64,000 bases of DNA from Moniliophthora roreri. Taxonomy: Eukaryota; Basidiomycota; Agaricomycetes; Agaricales; Marasmiaceae. The notes under the pieces were generated by a model, which was not told the DNA's origin, searched no databases, and was given only the letters and a program-made list of their open reading frames with translations. Each line of letters begins with the position of its first letter. The first letter of the stretch is position 1. A program made the translations under genes and the position numbers. The stretch lies in assembly GCA_001466705.2 (NCBI GenBank), contig LATX02000057.1, forward strand, positions 1 to 64,000, given 5' to 3'. Shown here piece after piece: positions 56,598-64,000 of this stretch.

Positions 56598-59500
56598 ATG
56601 CCAGTCAACGCGCTCACCAGGAAAGTCGGTCTTCGAGTCGGACCCGTCGTCTTGGAGACTCTTGTCAAGCACTATTTTGATCGCATAAGGAAGGATTACC
56701 AGCAAAAGGAACATGGGGATGATTCGAAGGACGGAAAGAGTGTACAGTTGAGACAGGACGAGTTGTTGTACGATGAGGCGTTTAATGTTATCAAAGTGAG
56801 TCTCCAAAACCATTGCCTTCAGAGCTAGTTCTGATTAGGACGTATAGACGTTTTTAGAAGCGGCATCCCAGTGAGGCATACGTTACTATTATGGTTTCTG
56901 AAAGATGAAGGTTGACACGAAATCTTTGGCAGCCATACTGTAGAAGAAATGCAGGAGTTCTCCAACTATCGGACGATTTCTCCTCCCTGGGTTCACGTTG
57001 TTAGACTTGTAGTACCCGTATCGTGTTGCGATGAAGCAGCACGGTACCTGATCACCGCTCTAGGAGGCGAAGATGTTGCCCGGCGCGTCGTGGGCGGTGT
57101 AAAGTGGTGGCAGGTACGAGGTATCAATGGGTGAGCGGTTCACAGCCATATCTGCCTTTGTTTATTCATTAATTCAACGCGTAATACAGTGTCGATGCGC
57201 AATGGATAACAGCAAAGAAAGATTGGCAAGAGGCTAAACGAAGATACAAGATGCAAGATAAATCGGCAGCAAAGGAAAACCTGCAAAGGTCCGAGGATTC
57301 TAACACATATGACAAGGATATGGATGAAATGCGCTGTATATTATATTCCCATGGAGGTGAGTTTCGCGATTATTTACATACTCGACATACACTCAAATGC
57401 CACAAGGTGGTTACTATTTCGGAAGTGTCGATCAGGAAAGGTCTGATTCAATAACCAACAGACCTTCACAACGTGCTGATTTGATGGTTTAGATACAGCA
57501 TTCAGCGATATGCCAGAAAGATTAATGGTCGTGTTTTCGGTGCGTTCTGTTTCTAATTGGCCCTTCAGTCATCGGCCCTTGATACGTTACTCCTTTTAGC
57601 CATAAACTACCGACTTGCACCTCAATACCCTTTCCCGTGTGCATTACATGACCTACTTGCATCATGTAAGTCTCTTAATTGTTTTATCTCCATACACGGT
57701 TCTCATCATTCGCAGACTTGTATCTCATCAGGCCTCCACCCGAAGCTAAACATCGACCCGTCAAACCCGCTCATATCGTCGTAGCTGGAGACTCAGCTGG
57801 CGGCGGATTGTCTCTGGCTCTTCTCCAAGTCATACGCGATAGTGGTCTACCCATGCCGGCTGGTGGCGTCCTCATATCCCCGTGGTGCGACTTGACACAC
57901 TCCTTCCCGAGCGTCCATACCAACACCGATACCGACGTCATCCCTCAGTACGGGCTGTCCTTAGTCAAGCCTAGTACGCTATGGCCCCCGCCCTCCGATG
58001 ATATGACAAATCGGGTTCACAATGGCCTCCGGTCCAGGATCCGACAAACATTCAAGCTGGATTTTCACGGTCAAGATCCCACAGCAACTATGATGTCTTT
58101 CACAAACAGCACGCCTATCACCCCAGGCGGAGACGGGCATCGATTAGGCATGCCAGTTGATGTTGGTGCAACTACACCACTTCCACAGCCTGATTCCAAT
58201 TTCTTTAATAAACAAGAGGTCTCGATGACAGCGCAAAATGGGGATATTTTGACTGTGGACCAGCAAGTGCAGCTGTACACAGTGAACAGCTTGCTGTCCC
58301 ATCCTCTTGTAAGCCCGGCGCTATCGTATTTGGGTGGTTTACCGCCGTTGTTTTTCATTGCGAGTGATAAAGAGGTGTTGAGGGATGAGATCCTATACAC
58401 GTGAGTCTAGTGCACACGTGAACGGCTTTCTGATTAGTTCTATAGCGCCCATAAAGCTGCATATCCCGACAAGTATCCAGTCAAAGATGAAGTGAGAGCT
58501 GTCTATCCCAAGCTGAACGGAATTGAGCAACGCCATGGGCCTACAGCAGTTCATCTGCAAGTGTATGATGGTGGGTTTTGATTAGAACCGAAGATCCGGT
58601 TGCATTCATACTGAAACTTATCTAGATACTGCTCACGTTCTTCCCGTGCTTTTCTCGTTCACCACGCCAGGAAAGTTTTGCTACCGAGCGATAGCCTCGT
58701 TCTGCAAATATGTCACCGGCATGATGAACCCTCCGCCAACTAGCCCAACGACAGATTCACTTGCCAATTCCGTATCCACCAATCCACCTGCGTCTCCCAT
58801 TCGCTCGGAGTTGTCGAAGAGTAGTTTGATGCCGCCGGAATCTTCAAACAGGTTAAGCAGAAGACTATCTGGATCATCCAAAACCACATCGAGAAAATCG
58901 TCTGTCGACAGTGATGCCTCTCCAACAAAGGCTCCGACGTCCTCCAATCCCCTCTCAAAACCCAAATCTCAGAGTAATCTCCATCGATCAGTGTCAGAAA
59001 GCGTGAAGAAGACCTTGTTACGAAGTCAGAAACGCTCAAAATCCGCACCACGGCTACGCGAAGGCGACGTTTCCGAGTCGAAGGATCAAGTCCCTCCTTT
59101 ACCCGAGTCGTCGACCATGCCGACGTTTCTCGTAGCTCCAGTTACTGCGGATTCCTCAAGTGACATCGCCAGACCTAAAGGCGAGGGTATTACAGCATCG
59201 CCGCCGAGTACTATCCATGAAGTTCGTTTTGCAGGTGATCCTATTGTGTACAGTGAAACTCCAGTATGTCTTTCAGCTGTCGTTGGGACAAAGTTTTCTA
59301 ATTCACGATTTAGGATTTCCCTTCTATGAAGACCATCATGATACGCGAACGCGTTTCCACGCGAGGTGTAATCCGATCTCTCGAGCCCGAGTCCGAGCTA
59401 GATGCATGCCAAGTTCCCCACGAACTCATCGGTGCACTTTCAGAACTCGCTATCCGTCGGTACATCGAGGGCCGAAAGAAGTTTGACACCAAGTATGCCT

Positions 59501-60000
59501 CAAACATACGTGCCATTGAAAAACACCGCCGAAGGCACCTGGAACGTGCAAAGAAGGATACAATCAAGAATATGAGTGTTCTTCAACATTCTTTGGAGAA
59601 GGAAGAACAGCAGAAGAGGGGGGATGATAATGCTCAGTCGACAATTAGAGATGGGCTTTTGTCATCGTCAGGCTGGGCATGGTCTTGGGCTCTCGATTCG
59701 GATGAGCATCCGCCGCCAAGTAGTATTGTGTCGAGGAGAGATACCTCAGAGGCGTTGGAGTTGGCAAGAATTGCTGACCAGGCGGTCTTGCAAGAAGATG
59801 GAGGAGTGTTGAATGGGAATAACCTGTGGAATGTTATATCGAACGTGTTGACGGAGAAGGGGAAACGAGGAGCGTCGAGTAGAGAGGTTGTTCAGGAGAA
59901 GCCAGATCCGAAGAAGGTAGATGAAGGTTCAGAAAAGCAGAAGACTCCCCAGCGGAAGAGGTCCATATTCTCCCAGTTTGCTTCTCCAACGAGAACCTAG
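56598..60000 (+). CDS. Hormone-sensitive-lipase-type hydrolase with long C-terminal tail
   Basis: Eleven exons: 56598-56795, 56848-56870, 56933-57130, 57190-57356, 57407-57440, 57493-57539, 57600-57665, 57716-58400, 58446-58570, 58626-59263 and 59314-60000, giving 955 residues. HSL-family marks: SHGGGYYFG near residue 195 (HGGG oxyanion motif), VVAGDSAGGGLS with Ser270, FFIASDKEVLRDE (Asp) and DTAHVLPVLF (His). The catalytic part ends near residue 510. It is followed by about 200 Ser/Pro/Lys-rich residues and a charged helical tail (YIEGRKKFDTKYASNIRAIE). The tail is unusual and may be a phosphoregulated localisation part (inference). Likely substrate: acylglycerols or sterol esters. Confidence 0.87.
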
Positions 60001-60168
60001 ATTCATTGAAAGTCTTTATTTATATGGCTAAGTTATACATTTGTAAAATTCGTAATCATTAAATCTTTCCACCTGCTTTACATAGTAGCGGCACGCCGCT
60101 GAGTCTCCTTCCCTGACCCGGTCCGGACCTCGAGATGAAATGTAAGTACTGGGACTTGCAGGGGTGAG

Positions 60169-61266
60169 CTATGAACCTACCATTTGATACTGGACGTTCA
60201 GGAATTGCATGAGGCGATTGAGATTAGAGTCCTTTTGACTTGACGTTTCAACTCCATAATCTTCCAAGGTTGCTTTGCATTCGGCCGCTGTCGACGATGA
60301 ATGTCCGAGTCAGAAGCTTTGATGTGATTCAAATCAGGGCCCACCGTTGAGTTCGAAGAGATCCTTGAGTGTCTTGGGAAAATGAGAACTGACAGATCCG
60401 TCAGTTCGAAGTATGGTGTTGATCGCCTCATTCGTATTTCTTTCCCGAAGCAGTGCATTTGCCCTACGGCTTTCACTGCAAAAGATAATAGTGAGTGTAA
60501 GATAGATGAAGGCGGTAAGTCAAAACATACGAGTTGTGGAGATCTCTTCGAACCTGTTCGAGCTCGGCTTTTCGTTCATTGACTTCCTTCTGTAGCTGTT
60601 TAGGAAGATGCTCCTCAAGACACGCTTGAACTTGACGTTCGACCACACGATCCACTTCCGCTTCTACCTCCTCTTCGACTAGCAGAAAACCATCAGAGAG
60701 GCGCCTTTCGTCATGAATGGACAGACCTTGACTCTGTATCTGCTCGATAACTTTCGTACTCAGCATGTCTTTCAGGATTACTTGAAAAGTCCGTTTCAGT
60801 AGCCGCTTGAGTTAGGTATCAGCACGAACCACTTACAGTTGATTTCATCAATCCCATTTCTCTGAGCCTCCCCCTGAGATCTCAGCTTCGATCGAATCCT
60901 AGCCACATGTTAATCTCTGAAGTAGCATCGAAGACCCATTATCTGACTCTGAGAGTTGTTTCACCACTCCATCATTATCGCCAAACATTCCATCACGGAG
61001 CGTGTTCTGTTGGAGCTTTTCGAGCGTTTCCTGTTCACTCGCATTAAGTACGCTGCTATATGACTCGAACGAATGCTGACACTCACTTCAAGGGCTTCAA
61101 TACCTCCTTGCATGATTGCGATCGAATACTGAACCTCGCTTATTTCGGGATACGGAGTGATTGTGGTACCAAAGACGGTGTCTTCAGATGAAATCGAGCA
61201 CCTTCTGCTTATAGGTGTTTGAGGCTCGCCTTCGGATGACAGCAATGTCGATTTCGAACCATCCAT
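60169..61266 (-). CDS. Coiled-coil hypothetical protein
   Basis: Exons 61266-61087, 61030-60936, 60880-60837, 60780-60531, 60475-60345 and 60287-60169 give 272 residues. Acceptors were chosen to keep phase and to give 55-57-bp introns; nearer AG sites break the frame. Residues 1-60 are disordered, with TPISRRCSISSEDTVFGTTI. A long helical, coiled-coil-prone middle follows (DMLSTKVIEQIQSQ, VEEEVEAEVDRVVERQVQAC, KELAELEQ-like), then a conserved-looking block LHNSESRRANALLRERN with SSHFPKTLKDLFELN. Function unknown. Proteins of this layout seem common in basidiomycetes (recollection, unchecked). Confidence 0.65.
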
Positions 61267-61614
61267 GGTAACCCGATTCTTGAAAGAACTGTATGAGCGG
61301 TCTGCGGTGCGCAGCGGCACTAACCAAGTAAATCAACTGGAGAGCACTACCCGAATAAGGTTCATAATCCCCTGTATCTTAACACGTTGAAAACGCGTGT
61401 TGTGGGAAGAAGCAAGTCATGTGGAAAAGATGCGAATCTTCGGGAGAACTTGCAAGAACGGCAGCTTGCGGGGGCAAAGCGGGGAACTGTCATCTCAAAG
61501 GGGAGCAGGTCAAAGTCTAGTAAATTAGATTGCTGCGTATTCCAACAGTATCCGGTATATTTTAATGTCATCAGTAGATAATTCTAGCTAATACGTACTG
61601 TGTGCTTCCGATAT

Positions 61615-64000
61615 CTAATGTCCAGAAACTTTTTGAGATTTCACTTCTTCGGCTACCTCTTTTGGCTCTTCCGACGCAGCTTCGGTGCTGCGAGAGGGCG
61701 AGCTTGATGCTGCGTTGAGTTGCGCAGCCATCAAGTCACGGAACCGCGAGTTGGGATTATTGACCTTGCAATGACAGGTCAGAAGACGGAAGACGGCTGT
61801 GGCCATGAATGTGCAGAATAGTGCTTACCAGCTGTCGATACGTTCCCGATTCCGTTATGCGACCATCTACGAAATGTCAGGGAAGTTTGACAGCGAAGAG
61901 TGACCATGACTAACCCTCGAGGACGACAATACGCTCAGCACGAGCAATGGTTGACAGTCTATGTGCGACAAACAGGCATGTTGTTTGCCTATTCCTAAGA
62001 ATCTTGTCTACAGCGTCGTTGACCTGTGCAAACGTAAGTGAATATTCGGTCTTGGAAGGAAAGCTTCATACCCGATGTTCCGACGCGGCGTCTAAAGAAC
62101 TCGTGGCCTCATCGAGCGCCAATATGGCAGGACGTCTGTACGTGTCATTAAATTAGCTACTCATAATACTACAAAATATCATATCACGTACTTCAATAGA
62201 GCACGAGCGATAGCGAGTCGTTGGCGTTGGCCGCCGCTCAGACTCAGTCGTCCAACTAGGTTTGCAGTGAGCATCATTCATAGGAACGACTAGTTGAGTT
62301 ACTCACTTTCAGTATCGAAGCCTTTGGGCATACCCCAAACAAATTCACAATTCGCCTCTCTCGCAGCGTGTTCAATTTGTTCTCGAGTAGCGGTAGGATT
62401 ACCATAGGCAATATTCGATGCAATCGTTCCTGTGAAAAGGACAGGATCTTGAGGTACGATACCGATGACATTGCGCCATGAATCAACAGAAAATTCTCGA
62501 ATGTCTGCGAGAAAGATACATTAGCTTGCGCTTCAGCCAAGAGAAAATAAGTTTCATACCCTGCCCACTGTATGAAATTCGACCTTTCATCGGGTCGTAG
62601 TAGCGCAAGAGCAACGATTGCACAGAGGACTTCCCGCTTCCACTCTTACCACTTTATGATAACTCATGGTGAGATATTGTGAATAAAGGGCATTACGACA
62701 CGCACACGATTGCGACGCTCTCTCCTGCACCAATTTCTAGGTTGAAGTCCTTTAGAATTTCGACGCCCTTTCTGCTGGGGTACTCGAAGTGAATGTGTTC
62801 GAAACGGACTGAACCTCGACGATCCGGAGCGATCGCTACACCCGTATGAGGCGGAATAGCCGGTTGTCGATCCAGTAGCTCAAATACTCGGGTGCCAGCA
62901 CCTATTCCTCGCATTATCGAAGACTAAGGTGAAAAGTCAGACCTTCACGTCGAAAATCTAGATGAAAGACGCGTACGAAGAATGACCTAGAAGAGGATGT
63001 AAGCTATTTTTCGTTTAAACAGCCAAAGAGAGGGATATGTACGTTAACATTTGCAGACCGCTGCCCACATAAACTGTGTAAAGTAGTAAGCTAGTCAAAT
63101 CACCAACGGATATGTGACCTTGGGACACTAAAGACCCGCCATAGCCAAGTAGAGCTAGGAGAGTGACGTTCCCACTCCAGCCTGTGCTGCCAAAAAATAT
63201 TCCCGTAGCGACAGCTTCTTTCCTCGCCAATGTAAGAACATTGTTCACACGTTCGTGAAACTTGTTCTCCTCTTGGGGCTGGGCATTGAATGCCTGCACT
63301 GTTCGTAGTGCTGATAGGGATTCCGAGGCCGCTTTGGTCATTTCACCCATGGCTTCTTGTGTCTTGTTTGAGAGTTTCTTCAGGTAACGACCGTAGAACA
63401 CCGCTCCCAGAGAAACAGGAGGAACCAAGCATAACATCAAAGTGGTGAGCGTAGGCGAAATCCAGAACATTGCGCCAACTAGAAACCAATCAGATGGGCA
63501 GCGCACAGTTTGAAATTACTCACGACCAACGAAGGACATCACCACAGCTCTCAGACCGTCAGAAAGATTCTGTGTAACACTAATGAACGTCAAATCGAAG
63601 CCAATTTTCAACGGAAGATGACGCACCTTTCCCCGACGATGCTCGTATCGACACTCAGCCGACTAATCACGTCTCCTTCTCCCTTCTCAACGAATTCCAC
63701 CTCTTGAACCAGTGCAGCAGAGTAAGTTCTCTCCCGCAGACGTGCGACAATTCTTTGGCCAGCCATCCTGATGAGAAACGATCGGCCAGCATTTGCAGCA
63801 GCGCCTGCGGTGAAAAGAACGAATAATACGGTAGAGGCTTGCCATATCGATAGACCGAGGGGTATTTGCTGCAAATTCAGTAAGTTCAAAGACCAGTTGG
63901 ATAGTGAGACGACTTGCTGGGTTTGTAGACGAGAAGAAGTCAATCAACCGCCCAATGAAAAAGGGTATCGACATTGATACAGATGAAGACACGAGCAAGA
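61615..64000 (-). CDS. Mitochondrial half-ABC transporter (MDL1/ABCB10 type), 5-prime truncated
   Basis: Thirteen exons seen on the minus strand: 64000(partial)-63918, 63868-63627, 63579-63524, 63478-63043, 62986-62977, 62923-62706, 62651-62560, 62504-62307, 62255-62192, 62135-62072, 62023-61915, 61866-61829 and 61764-61615. The membrane domain includes PFFIGRLIDFF, QRIVARLRERTYSA and MTKAASESLSALRTVQAFNA. The ATPase has Walker A VGKSGSGKSS, Q-loop GIVPQDPVLF, signature LSLSGGQRQR, Walker B AILALDEATSSLD and H-loop FVAHRLSTIA. The first visible intron is GC-AG; the fifth visible exon is a 10-nt microexon (SFF). Mdl1-type proteins export peptides from the mitochondrial matrix. The start and targeting signal lie beyond the window. 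Confidence 0.9.

Noticed and set aside
60806..60836. 31-bp intron in the coiled-coil gene
   Set aside because: The nearer AG gives an intron shorter than any other here and breaks the frame; the acceptor at 60781 gives a normal 56-bp in-phase intron.

Overview
The window reads as nuclear DNA of a filamentous basidiomycete, most likely an agaricomycete (mushroom-forming fungus). The reasons are dense genes on both strands, many phase-consistent introns of about 45-65 bp with GT-AG borders and CTRAY-like branch sites, several-exon housekeeping genes, and lineage-typical families: expanded BTB/POZ genes, a HET-domain gene, and FunK1-like kinase and DUF2235 proteins. No species is named. All exon models were joined by hand from reading frame, splice dinucleotides and family resemblance; none was checked with a database or RNA data.

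Left part (1-36.6 kb), accessory and repeat-rich. A 298-bp MITE-like element with perfect 76-bp inverted ends lies at 931-1228. A plus-strand tandem array of four BTB genes (3286-8892), with one decayed copy between the second and third, is followed by a small membrane/coiled-coil gene. Three more BTB genes lie on the minus strand (9798-14026, 14827-16036, 19668-20593). The first splices from a normal BTB core into about 1,000 residues of acidic, disordered sequence. An eighth BTB gene (35786-36579) is followed by a broken copy of the same small membrane gene, so a two-gene block appears to have been copied. Also here are a decayed kinase-like gene, a PARG-like gene (21618-22565), a HET-domain gene, and a second PARG-like copy that is a pseudogene split by a palindromic element.

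Core genes at 26.6-34.9 kb: a TMEM223-like mitochondrial protein, a monoglyceride-lipase-type hydrolase, clathrin light chain, enoyl-CoA reductase TSC13 (head-to-head with clathrin light chain, 95 bp between starts) and a C2H2 zinc-finger protein.

Right part (36.8-64 kb): an orphan ORF with a weak HNH-like motif, thymidylate synthase, a 12-exon secreted protein, mitochondrial PGP phosphatase GEP4, a Ser-rich protein, a decayed PHO4-type phosphate permease, a PalI/SUR7 membrane protein, a DUF2235-WD40 fusion protein, an ACAD10/11-type phosphotransferase, a hormone-sensitive-lipase-type gene with a long regulatory-looking tail, a coiled-coil protein, and a mitochondrial half-ABC transporter cut by the window edge.

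The most unusual items are a strictly conserved C-x2-C-x6-H module at the C-terminus of the BTB array proteins, the giant acidic tail on one BTB protein, the DUF2235-WD40 fusion, and several gene relics that record recent duplication and transposition.
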